From Floccularia luteovirens (Eukaryota > Basidiomycota > Agaricomycetes > Agaricales > Squamanitaceae), in the NCBI GenBank assembly GCA_009739215.1, contig VSJF01000004.1:1-64000 (forward strand): 64,000 bases of DNA. The letters run 5' to 3'. Below, piece by piece: positions 52,182-62,698 of the stretch. The notes under the pieces are model-generated. The model ran no database searches, was not told the origin of the DNA, and saw only the letters and a program-made list of their open reading frames with translations. Both the position numbers and the translations under genes were made by a program. The first letter of the stretch is position 1. Every line of letters starts with the position of its first letter.

Positions 52182-53084
52182 ATGGCGCTGGCTGCTCTGA
52201 GAGCAATTTTTTGCTGTTGTTGCTCTCGCAAGGATGATCAAGATGTCCCGAATGAGTATACACATCTCATTCCCAACACGCTGGAACCTGAGCCAAACTT
52301 GTATGTTTCATTCACGTCCACAAAGAAGCCGCTTGCTGAGCGTATAAACCACCCTTACAAGGACTGACGTCGTAACGATCAGCCATCAGAAACTTCAAGA
52401 GCGCCTTGGATCAATCGTACGAGTAAAGGAAGGGTATGTCACGCTTTCCTGTTACATTATCATGATAAATACCTCGGATTTGATGAATATGAACACAACA
52501 GGAAAATGGTGAATGTAGGTTCATCTATCCCGTTCAATTTGCACAACCAATTGCTTCCTGTGGAACAACACCACCCATGTGTATCACGCTCTCTATCAAG
52601 ATCACCTGATCACGACCTATCTACACACAAGGGTTATTCTCATGTGAACAGGCGTAAACGAGGGAATCACCCATGCGAATACTTTCATCATCCCTATTCT
52701 AGATCGCATTCCCCCAATCAGGTCATTTCTCCAGATGTCGACCACATACACGATACGGAATATTCTCGAGCCGCCGCAACACACATTGGACCTGTTCTGG
52801 ATGTACATCTAGTGGGATATAATGGTGAAAGGAATCGTGGTCGCACGCGTGAGAGGACGAAACTCAATAGCATGGGCACTGGCCCTCTTGAACTGAGAGA
52901 GGACACAGATTCGGCAGAGATAGGCAAGAACGCGATATCTACGAAGATTGCGGTATGTCTTCGTTACTTATTGGATATGTCTTACTTTAGATTAATGTTC
53001 CATACCACGTTTTAGGAATTGTTGGAATCGTTTAGGCTCTCCGAATCTTCCTCCATCGCATATAGCTGGGGAGACAAGGCCTAA
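52182..53084 (+). CDS. Possible LAMTOR1-like lysosomal adaptor
   Basis: A 236-residue protein in four exons (52182-52300, 52362-52433, 52502-52952, 53016-53084) that join in perfect phase. The N-terminus is a cluster of four Cys (residues 11-14) after a short hydrophobic start, a likely palmitoylation site, followed by an acidic stretch and YTHLIP. Then come QKLQERLGSIVRVKEGKMVN and a His/Arg/Ser-rich low-complexity middle, ending with ELLESFRLSESSS. The order lipidated N-terminus, acidic plus (T)xLI motif, and short helix followed by an MVNV-like segment resembles LAMTOR1/Meh1, the subunit that tethers Ragulator (EGO complex) to the lysosome or vacuole for TORC1 signalling. The similarity is short and the middle is divergent, so the name is a hypothesis. 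The gene itself is well supported. Confidence 0.6.
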
Positions 53085-55879
53085 CTTTTCCATCCAGACC
53101 CTGCTGGCCAACTCCCAGCAGCTGATCCGTCGCTTGGAGTCTTCAATCCGCCAGTTCGACTATTATTGCGTTGTTGGTTTCCTTACTCATGCTCCGTTGA
53201 ACTCATCAACCAAGAAATTGAGCGGGAACGTGCGGTAGCTTTGATATTGCATTATATAAACTAATTTCACTCATTTCACCGGCTTTGATAGATGTATCAT
53301 AAGTAGTATATGTTAGTTAATTTGCTGTATTGATTTCCTGTATATATCTTGCATTATATTGCATCAATTGAGGTATAAAACCTGACGTACCTCGAAGAGC
53401 GAAAAACGCGGATTTCACCTGGGCGCCCATTAACTACCCATGAGCTCCCTATTGATTCGCGCCCAGTTGCCTCTTCTCAACTTTCAGAGATGGGTCGGAT
53501 ATGGAAAACCCTTTGTCCCCGTGATTGAAGCTCATCTGCTGCTCTCCCGTTTGTTAGATCTTGTTTCTTCATTCCGTCGGTATCACTGAACCGGCCACCG
53601 ATACAGTATTGGAGAGTCCCTCAACTTCCGCCGAATTGTTTTTTAAGTGCAGTTTTGCCTTGGAATCTTTCAGCGCGTTCTGCCCGTCAGGCCTCGATGT
53701 GGTAACTTCAATAGAAGCATTCATTCAAGTAACTGCGATTGTCGGGGTTTGGGAGAACTTATTCGTGTTGGGTCATCATTTCCAGTTGTGCACATCAGAA
53801 CAAATTTTGCTTCCACGTTTGTCAAGAGCCTGGACTCGTGAGCATATTTAATTCGGCCTAGATCGGGTTGGATTATTGTCTAAGGTCTTGCAACAGCCTT
53901 ACCCCAGTAGGCATCCACCAGCGCAGTCGGACTTGCTCATTTCGTCATGTTGTCCACTTGAACTTCTGATTTTTTTGTGCGGATGGAAGCAGATAGATTG
54001 AGGTGGAGCGATATCAGGGGAGGTGCCTCGTTGGTCGCTACCGCCTCGTACATAGGCACCCGAGCATAGCTTTATTATTTTATCACGCTCAAACTCGCCA
54101 TGTCAGTTCACCTGCATCGCACAGCTGCAATATCCGCGTGTCATCCTAGAAAGGGTATATACGCATGCACCATGTTGCTACTTACAATTGTTTGCCTTTA
54201 CATAACTTATTTATCATTGACCCATTGCTCCATCATCAATTGCTGATTTGCCAAGATCTGCCTCATATATGGCGGCCATAAGTGCCCGTAAAAAAATCCG
54301 TTGAAAAAAACGTTGTGTTCTCGATTTGTGATTTGGAATGAGGTAGATAGTTGGGTATTTGGGTTGTATGCCAATAAATATTCAGAAACCAACAATCCCG
54401 ACTGGCGATGCGATATAAATAGGACGCGATCTGAGATGGGGACATAGAGTGACATACCAAATTAGTAAATTTCCAAGAAGAATTGAGGACCCCGGAAAGT
54501 ATCTGATTGTGCTTGACGTTTACAGTACTTACTTATACGGAGACAACATATTTGTGTGGCAGTGCCGGATCTTTTCGCGTAATAACCCTCTGAGAATCCC
54601 TGAAACCAATAATGACCCTCAAGTCAGTCAATATGTTACCAGATAATCCTGTCAAGTTACTTAGCTACGCTGACTCGACATCATGATCTACATTTGGGAC
54701 GTTTGGCCATTCAGGGATTCAGCGCTTGGTTATTTCCACATTTCTTCCGAAATCACTGTCTCAAAGAATCACAATCTTTTCCCAGTGTGGGATTAATCTC
54801 CCCCCAAATCAAAAAAAGAGCCTTCCTAAATCACGCCAAGCATTTTCATAACGGCATATATGTACGACGATACAATGTGCTGAAGTTCCGACTTCACGCC
54901 AACTAACGCGTTACATTGAATTGAGTGGAGCCGTAGTCCGCATATTTTGGTGTACGTGAGATTTCCCCAAGCATCTGTAAATCATTACATTATTATATTG
55001 CTACGTCTAAGTACCGGGACGCGGAGGTTTATAACGACCGACCTAAGCAAGACCTTATATAGGTCGCCATCATGCCGGTTAAAGCGTGATCTGATCTGAT
55101 CGTAAGCTGGAGTTGCACGGACTGTGGAATGCGTTCGGAATTGAGTTGCGACTTGAAATGCATCCGACCCACATGTCCCTGCGAAATGTGACTCATTCGT
55201 AGTTTGAGTTTGTCAACTACATCATTTTTTAATTTATATCAAGGGTTAGGGCAAGGTGAAAGTATGTATACCGAAATCTCGCACGTTTGGGTCGTGCGGT
55301 GAACGCATTTGTTGATACCATCGCTAACAATCATCATACGAAGCCGGGCCAGTCCAACTGTTTGATCAAAGATTTCTGGCTTTCGCAAAATTTATGAGCC
55401 AGACATGGTTTTAAGGATTAACAATCATTTTGACTAGCTTTTTCAGTAAATCCTGCCTCGAGGGGGAACTTTCTTTTTAAAAGGCGATATTGAAGGTGAG
55501 AGATAGCCAGCATTGATTTCTTCGATGCAGAAAGCTGTATGTTGCTTGACACTACCTGTCAAGAGGAGGAAACGCTTTTAACTACGATATGATTAGGATT
55601 AGGATTCCGCATACCACCTGAAAGCGGTAACTCCACAAAGACTTTAGAAAGCAAACCGTCCAGTGCACGAAACCAAGCTCAGATTTTGTTGTGAATAATC
55701 TCGGAGAGGTGGTTTCGGAGGGTATGAGGTTATTTTGTACTCTCCGAGTACAACAACCACCGAGTCTTCCAATGCTGTTGAATTGAAAAGGAGATGTCGC
55801 GCCGCCCCTGAAACACGTTGCTCCTGCAGTGCTCGTTGTTTCAGCATAGACGCCGTTATCCATCTTTCTTTTCTATACC
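53085..55879. other. 2.8 kb gene-poor stretch
   Basis: No supported gene. Frames up to about 96 codons (53561-53851, plus) show no motif or consistent splice structure. AT-rich with no evident repeats. Confidence 0.45.
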
Positions 55880-56409
55880 ATGGTTGAAGCTCTCATCAAA
55901 TACAAAGGCCTAAGTGACATCGCCGTTGCTGCTATTATTGGCATAAAACCGGATATCCTTTATGATTCGGCACCTACACGCTTTATTAATGCCCTCACTG
56001 GCTTGGTATGCCTAATATCCTTGTTCCGAATTTAGAGATATTCATGGGAGATGGTAGCGAATGACAACGGCAGCGACTGCACCGGGATTTAACCACGCCC
56101 TCGCGTGTATGACTGCGGCAATAGGTGTAGGAGGGTTATTAGCATCGCGATGTGGTCCAGCAGCCCATCCGCCAATTGGTATGGTTGAAATTGTACGGGT
56201 GTTACTGCAGTCGCTGATTCATAGTTGCTGTATTAGTGGCGATGAATCTTACTGGGGCTGCTTTAGCATTAATCACCTGTGCGACTCCAGATGAATGGGG
56301 CCTTTCTAATTCAAGCATGCTTTTTGCTGCTCTAGTTAACACGGCATTTTGTGGAATTTATTATTTCCTGTCGAATTCGAAAGGTTCTAAGGGAAGAAAG
56401 AGTTCTTGA
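55880..56409 (+). CDS. Small four-helix membrane protein, unknown
   Basis: A predicted 143-residue protein in three exons (55880-56005, 56058-56178, 56225-56409), phase-consistent. It has about four hydrophobic segments: one in the first exon (IAVAAIIGI), one in GVGGLLASRCGPAA, one in VAVLVAMNLTGAALALITCA and one in LFAALVNTAFCGIYYFL. The C-terminus is short and basic (SKGSKGRKSS), so it is probably cytosolic. I do not recognise the family. The second and third exons are joined through a 46-base intron. Small size and hydrophobicity suggest an organelle or ER membrane protein, but location is not determined by the sequence. Confidence 0.65.
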
Positions 56410-56638
56410 ACGCAATGTATAACTTACATAACTTTTCATATTATAATCTTCCACAAATGAAAATTATTTTGAGGCCAATACGTACACAACGTGAAAGATT
56501 AGCTTTTGCCACCATGCCTTCGGACTGAATATTAGTCATGAAAAAATATTTACAGGGATGCTTCAATTGAGTTCTCACTGGATATACCCACGACGAACCC
56601 TGAATTGAACAACTTCATCCTCTTTCTCTTGTTCCATA

Positions 56639-57891
56639 ATGAGTGTGAGGAAACGGGAACATCAGAACGACTTGTCCGATTCCGAAAAGGCGGGTGGGAA
56701 TAGTGGTAGTTCGAACAAACGAGCAAAAACCGGTACCATTTCAGACTGGTTCGGTCAATCCAAAGCATCGAAGGATTCACTTCCACAGGCACCCCTGACA
56801 GAGTTATTGGACCTTTCTTCCCTCAACGACGAGTCGGTTATCCTTGAACGTTTCCAGCAAATAGCCAAAGCGTTATTGCACGAACATCATTTAGTTGTGC
56901 GACGTGGGGAAGTAACGACTGTATTTGAGATTCTGGAGGTGGAGTTTTATTTGCAGAAAACGGGTTCCCATGAAGACCCGTTCACGCATGGAAGTGAAGA
57001 ACAAAGGGTCAGTGGTAGATGGTAAATCATAACGACTCCATATAACGTTAAGTATATAAACCTCATTATTTCCTATTACGACAGGTACTTTCACCGGGCT
57101 CCTCGGTTCTCACAAAATTCCCATCGAAGCGCAACAAGTCTAACGGAATACAGGGATGGAACACGGAAGGGAATGGACTTGACCATTGGTCAGAAGTTCA
57201 CAAGGGTCGATTCTGAGTCCGTAATGGATACGAACCAGAACTTGCTTCGTGGAGGAGTACTGTTCAGAACCATTCGTGGCACAGCTCCGAATTCGAAAGT
57301 TGTATCAGGACCTTCTCTTCTTGTGGATCAGATACTCCAGTCAAGTGGTGTTTCAAGTATCTCTGACCTTGTTGAAAATCATTGGGTTAAAGATACATTG
57401 GCTTTTGATCCCCCCGAAGGTGAAAAGACCGTTGATACCAATGAAAAGTCAACCTCCATGGCTTTGGTACTACGTTCCTCCCAAAAGTCACTCCCCAAGA
57501 TATATAATTCACCTCGTATTGGATTGGAGCTGTCCCATCCTGGCATCACGATGCCCACTGCTACTTCCCGTCGCCATCCACGAATCGTATACGTCGCGAA
57601 GCCTTACCGCTTCTTCGTTCATCCAGAACTACTTACTAAAACTGGACGCCATCAAACCTTCTTTGGAGTACTCAAATCATGCGCCGCTACTTACCCGAAT
57701 TTGGATGCCTGCTCTCAGCAATTCAAGACTCCTTGCTGAGATCATCAGGATTACAGACCTTGAAGAAAAACGTTGCTTCAAATTACCTATCTATATACAA
57801 AACCTGGGAAGACTGGTGGTTTGGATACATTGAAGTCCTTATATCGGATCTCAGGGTAAAGGCGCATCAAGCTCGCCTGGCTCCTATTTGA
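56639..57891 (+). CDS. Distant alkyladenine-DNA-glycosylase-like protein
   Basis: A 366-residue protein in three phase-consistent exons (56639-57021, 57085-57667, 57757-57891). The N-terminal 45 residues are charged with a nuclear-type basic patch (KRAKTGTISDWFG resembles a PCNA-interacting or short peptide region). The core then follows the order of methylpurine (AAG/MPG) glycosylases: VEFY (Glu102, Tyr104), DPFTHG (His117), GRWYFHRAPR, GGVLFRTIRG, SGPSLLVDQI, PRIGLE and AKPYRFFVHPE. In human AAG the matching residues are catalytic Glu125, Tyr127 and His136, followed by the AVLLRSLEP, GPSKL and PRVGI motifs. The match is by motif order, not by overall identity. If correct, it would be a base-excision repair enzyme or a relative with a changed substrate. 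The last exon (LKKNVASNYLSIYKTWEDWW) is extra to the AAG fold. Function is inferred. Confidence 0.6.
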
Positions 57892-58378
57892 AAATGATGG
57901 GTGCAATTGATGGTATTGCGGCTACTTAGAAACAATGTGTTGATCAAAACAAACATTTGGCATGTTGAATCCAATTCTTCCCATGGGTAGATCTCGCTAT
58001 ATACCGACTTCTTTTTGTCTTGGATGAATGGATTGGCATTGACATCCGGTTGCTATGTGTGTTTGTTACTTGAAATTTAATCAACTTCGGTGAGATCCAC
58101 AATCATATGTTCCATCAGTACATATCATGATTTGCCAGGTGTCTGGGAAATGTCCCTTTTCGTGTATGTTTCAACTAACTAATCGATCTGTTGAACAGTT
58201 GAAGCTGTTACTAAAGCACTCCTCGATAGCACAAATCTGGTTTAACCCGTAATGCAATGCGGTCACATCATGATCATTGATCTATACTACAAAGAGCCAT
58301 TGACAAGAAAAATGACAAGCAAGAATTCATCTAACTTGGGTTTAAAACTCAAGAAATACGAAAAAAAAAATGGTTTCT
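57892..58378. other. Convergent spacer
   Basis: 487 bases between two genes that end towards each other. It should contain both 3' untranslated regions. Nothing else was seen apart from an A-rich run near 58360-58370. Confidence 0.5.
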
Positions 58379-59391
58379 TTACAAAGTAGACCAAACACCC
58401 AATGGCAGCCTGAAAAGTGCGGTGGGTTCTGCACTCATCATTTCGCTTACACCGATATAGAATGCTACAAGGCCAGTTACCACACCGAATGCACCGCCTG
58501 CCTTTGTAACCCTATTTGAGGTTATCCAGGTTAGTATGTAATTGTTATGGTGAAAAGAAGTACTTACTTAGCCTCTGCCATGAAAGATCCAATAGCAAGG
58601 AGCAGCAGTGCCATGGCTAGCACCGACAGTAGGATAGTATACGCCAAATTCTTGCGCAAGACCGGCGGACTATAATTCAAAGAACAGTGAGTTATCATTT
58701 CGGATGCTGGCTTGTTTTTTTACTGACATGAACATTACAGTTATCATAAACCACGTTATTAGATACATCCCAAGAGCATTGTTGAACTCTTGTGGGTCGC
58801 TGTACGCTTCAAGGATTCCAGTCCCAGGAATAAAGATCAGTGCGTATGACATCCAGAATGCTCCATAAGATGAGAAAGCTATAAATAGTATGACCTGTTT
58901 TAATACCTTCTAGAACCACTTAGTAACATTTGCACTCACCAGTAGCGCCAAACACGTTTCCTCTTGGAAACTCCCACATACCCGCGAGAAGCTGGACAAG
59001 ACCACCAGCAAAGACTGCCATCCCAAAGATAACATTTGGTGTGTGTATGCCCCTTGTGTTCACATTATACATTGACAATAGGAAAGTCGTCGCCGCGAAT
59101 GAGAATAGACCACTGTAAATATCCGGTTATTAAAGCCATTCTTATCAAGGGTGGGAGGAAATCATATCAGTGAAGAGTGGTATTGATGACCGACTCGGAT
59201 GATGGTGATGATGGTGATGGTGATGGTTATAATTTAATCATCAAGAGCATTAAGACTTACGCAGGCCCAGGATTGGCAATCCCCGTTGGGTGCGATGCGC
59301 CAGTTCTTCGACTAACCCTTGCATTATTATGCTCAAATGCATTCTCCTTTGTGACGGAATCCACCTTCTCGTCTCCTGATAACGCGGACAT
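58379..59391 (-). CDS. Acetate permease, GPR1/FUN34/YaaH (ATO) family
   Basis: A 229-residue six-helix plasma membrane protein that moves acetate or ammonium-linked monocarboxylates (yeast Ato1-Ady2 family). Five exons keep phase: 59261-59391, 58940-59112, 58728-58878, 58568-58669 and 58379-58511. The family signature appears as NPGPAGL (residues 40-46), split by the first intron. Membrane segments include FSFAATTFLLSMYNV, NVIFGMAVFAGGLVQLLAG, FSSYGAFWMSYALIFIP, YLITWFMITVMFM, LLSVLAMALLLLAIGSFM and VVTGLVAFYIGVSEMM. The start at 59391 gives a hydrophilic N-terminus of 39 residues. The first intron (59113-59260) contains a microsatellite. Nothing appears damaged. The closest substrate (acetate) is inferred from the family. 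Confidence 0.93.
59199..59228. repeat. GATGGT-type microsatellite in ATO intron 1
   Basis: About five imperfect GATGRT units lie inside the first intron of the acetate permease gene. It is short and likely variable between strains, but does not touch the coding sequence or splice sites. Confidence 0.85.
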
Positions 59392-60441
59392 TCTGGATGT
59401 TCAACAAAAAGATTTGGGATGGATCGCTGAGAGAGGAAGAAGAACCAGGGAAACAAGGTTGAGTATTTTAACTTTTGTTGGGTGCGTCCTTTATCAGTTA
59501 GTCTGGAGGGGGTGTGGGGTTGGAGCGTGTTAACCCAACATGTTACCTCCCACACCGAGAACGCTCCCATGTAATTATGTTCTCTGTCCCAAGGATAGAC
59601 TCATGTGTCCACAAAAGCTTGCCTACAAAAGGTTCGACTTGGCCTATTCAAGTAATTCTTACACAAATGGGGAGTGGATAGTCCACCATTTCGCGCAGTA
59701 TGGACTTCTTTCGAGGGAATTGTGTCACTAAACATAGCTAACCAATTTGAATAGTGAGAAAAGCAGTTGGCATTACCCAGGCCGTGGGGGTATGTAACTG
59801 CGTGGAGTTATTGGAGCTCGTTCGATCGCACCGTGGTGGTTAATTTAGCACAGAAGCTTGTCCGGATGAGCTCCTGTGAGAGGGTCTGCACGTATGTTTC
59901 GGGGAAGCATTATCCTCCCTCCTGATGGGCGCTAGCATCTAAACACACCTCTATAGGTTTGCTACATCTGCCTTTACTTGGAGAAGCGGACACAAAACAA
60001 AAAAAAGGCAAGATATCCAGTCTGGTACATTTTGTGAAAGAATCTATTTTTACCGTAAGAAAGGTATGGGAACAATTAGGCAAAGTGAAAGAGACATCGT
60101 GTGACGCGGACAGAAAGGGAAGCATAGGCACAAACAGAAGCTTTGGAAGTAGGAAGCCTGGGACTGTTAACATGAATCATGGGTTCCTTATTCAGAAAAA
60201 ATGAACAAGTGTGTCAGCCAAGTGTCATACATTGAATACATAACGGTTGAAAAATGCTCAACAGAAATTGAGAAGATAGTCACACAGAAGTGTCGCTCAT
60301 TGACAAGACTCACTTCTACTCGCGACCTCAACAATGAAAATCGCGCCAAGAGGTTGTGGCTTATCTCTGGACCGTATGATGTATTCAACGATTATCTGTT
60401 CAATCCTATAACCACAATGACGAGTGGACCGCATCCACTCA
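59392..60441. other. Spacer between acetate permease and phosphatase genes
   Basis: One kilobase holding the ATO promoter (left) and the 3' untranslated region of the phosphatase (right). Short frames such as 59959-60204 (plus) have no motif. Confidence 0.45.
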
Positions 60442-62219
60442 TCAATTAAAGCACTTCTCAAAATCCCCTGCTCCGTTGCTTCTCGCATACCCCTGACTAT
60501 CCACAAATGCCTTAAGGGAACAGACCCCATCACTCCCTGCTCCACAGAACGCCAGGGGCTGCAACGCATCATCAACCAATATCCTTACATGGTCTTTATC
60601 TCTTCCATGCTTTGTGCACTTAAGCTTCTCAGTGACCATCCGACCACTAAAAGGTACCATATGTGCAACTCTCCAGTCACGAATGACATCTGGTTTTGTA
60701 GGATCAGGAGCGGTTGCTTGTGGGAAGAGACCCAAAGCAGTATAGATAGCTATGAGTTGGTTATCATGGGAGAAGTCGGTATACATCGTGCGATCCAAAG
60801 GGAATGTCAATGGCGATGTGTCAAGTGTTCCGTTAGTTTGTGTGTGGTCATGTACTGGCTTCCCAGTCAGCCGTGCAAGCAATTCATTGACGTAACCGAC
60901 TCCTTGGACTGGGCCCAACGGGTTCCCATATCTATATATATACCGTGTAAGAACGCTTTGTTGTATATTTAAAGAAGAGGGACGAACCCAGTCAAATAAT
61001 ACTTATCCAAATCACCATAGTATGAAAACTGCTGGAACTCCACAAGGGAGAAAAGGTTGCAGAAAGGGCTGAACTTTTCCTTGGCAACGCTGTCAAACGC
61101 ACAAAGCGACATCAAGTTGTAAACGTCAACTGGGGTAAGATTTGCGCCAGGAGCATGTTGGTTAAGTCTTGCTGCTATCGGTGCCGCGTAAATGTTGGTC
61201 CATATTGTGGTTTCTGGATCTGAAGTGGGAGCATTTGGGCACAGGTTGTGCAATGTGTCATTTAACTGTGTTTAATTAGTCGCTGGTAATTGAATGGAAA
61301 AAGTGCGTAACTCACATGCTCATTCAGTATAACTGATAAAGTTGGATTGAAGGTGTGACGGCTAGCAGAAGCGAAGCCTGGATGCAGTATGGAATGAAAT
61401 CATTTGAAAAGCGATGACAGTTTTAACACTAACCTGTAGTCCAATTGTTGGCAGAGTCGATGACTCTCTGCCCACTGGAAGCCCGAACGAAGGGTTCATT
61501 TCGCCTTTGCAACACTTTCGAGTAACGGTTAAATGCCAAGCTACCAGCTTTTTGTGACCTAGGTTGCGGTGATAAGAAAATATTTCACAGGCCAAGAAGA
61601 TAAGAATCTATAAACAGGCGTACTCAGCTGCACCAAAGGGGACAAGATCGTCTGACCCCAGGTCGTAGGTGAAGTTCTTCAAGAAGAAAAGAGATAGGTC
61701 AGTGTATGTTTCGACGGATTGGAGCTTTGTTAATGCAAAGACAATGCGGGCAGCAGCACCAACGGTTGGAAACCGGGCACCATGACGCTGAAGCTAAATA
61801 TACACGTGAGTTGATACAGCGGGGGTCGGCTAATGGCAACAGACTGACAATGTTAACCTGTGTGACAACATAAACATCGCATGAGAACAAATTTCCGGGA
61901 AATGAAATGTCCTCACCTGTGTGATTTCGCAATCTTTCGGAGGGGGTTGATAAGTTTCTACGGGAAAGTAAGGGGAGTACATCGCCCATGATCTCTCTAA
62001 TCTGATTGGATCGGAAGAACTAAGGGTGTCCACCAACTGCGGACTGCGCAACCAGTGGGTTGATGGAATACCATAACAAAGTCCAAAGAAGACGAAAGAG
62101 AGTATGAAGAGGCCCATTGCACAGAAACCAACAGGAATATTACGAGCTTTACTTGCAGAGACCTTTTGTACTGAATTTGCATGTCGAACGTGGTTAAGAA
62201 CCTTTGGACAATTAGCCAT
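60442..62219 (-). CDS. Histidine acid phosphatase (phytase-like), membrane-anchored
   Basis: A branch-2 histidine phosphatase that hydrolyses phosphate monoesters, possibly phytate. ATG at 62219 begins a 30-residue cytosolic-like part, then a hydrophobic segment (IPVGFCAMGLFILSFVFFGL, about residues 30-50), which fits a type II anchor rather than a cleaved signal. After the ectodomain start CEITQ, a 9-base micro-exon (VNI) joins LQRHGARFPT, which carries the nucleophilic His108 in the RHGxRxP motif. Further motifs are DLVPFGAAE, QRVIDSANNW and, near the C-terminus, TDFSHDNQLIAIYTALGL, with the proton-donor HD pair. The C-terminus (LCSLKAFVDSQGYA) includes the expected Cys. Several introns are needed and those tested keep phase. 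The anchor suggests a cell-surface or vacuolar phosphatase; a secreted phytase made by cleavage is an alternative. Confidence 0.9.
61849..61857 (-). other. 9-base micro-exon (VNI) in the phosphatase gene
   Basis: Between introns 61858-61916 and 61794-61848, both with GT..AG ends. The nine bases code for VNI and keep the phase, completing the sequence CEITQVNILQRHGARFPT across three exons. Skipping it would delete three residues without a frameshift, just before the catalytic motif. Confidence 0.8.
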
Positions 62220-62698
62220 GTGGGGCGGGATCTTCTTTTCTGAGTAATAAAGGCCGAGGATCGCAGATAGGTACACTGTAGACGAAAACGAATAAGATCA
62301 ATGCAGCATTAACATATACACTAGTTGTTTGAATAATAATTTTTACACGTTTTTAGAGTCACGTTTTCGAGTTGTTGGTGGGTGTTTCTCTGCAGCTTTA
62401 TTAGATAAGATGAGCATCACAGTGCGGAGCTACAGTATACAAGTAGCCTTGGCAGAGAGTTGTAGATGTAGAGTGAGTGACGTCGGTTGGAGCAGAAAAA
62501 CGGGGTAAAAAGAGAGAAATACTTTGAACATTGTGGAAAACAACGTCCCGGAAAAGGACAGGTTACAGCTTAGTCAGCTCGGAGCATGCAGTTGCCACGC
62601 TTTGAAAGCGTTGTCGAGGTTAGTTCTCTCTATAATCTTCCAACATATCTTTTCAAACTTTCTCTTTCTCCCCAAATCTCTCTCAATCTCTCTTCAGG
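62220..62698. other. Divergent spacer
   Basis: 479 bases between the start of the phosphatase (minus) and the start of the Cys-rich protein (plus); it must contain both promoters. The 60 bases before 62699 are pyrimidine-rich (CTCTCT), typical of fungal leaders. No gene was seen. Confidence 0.5.
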
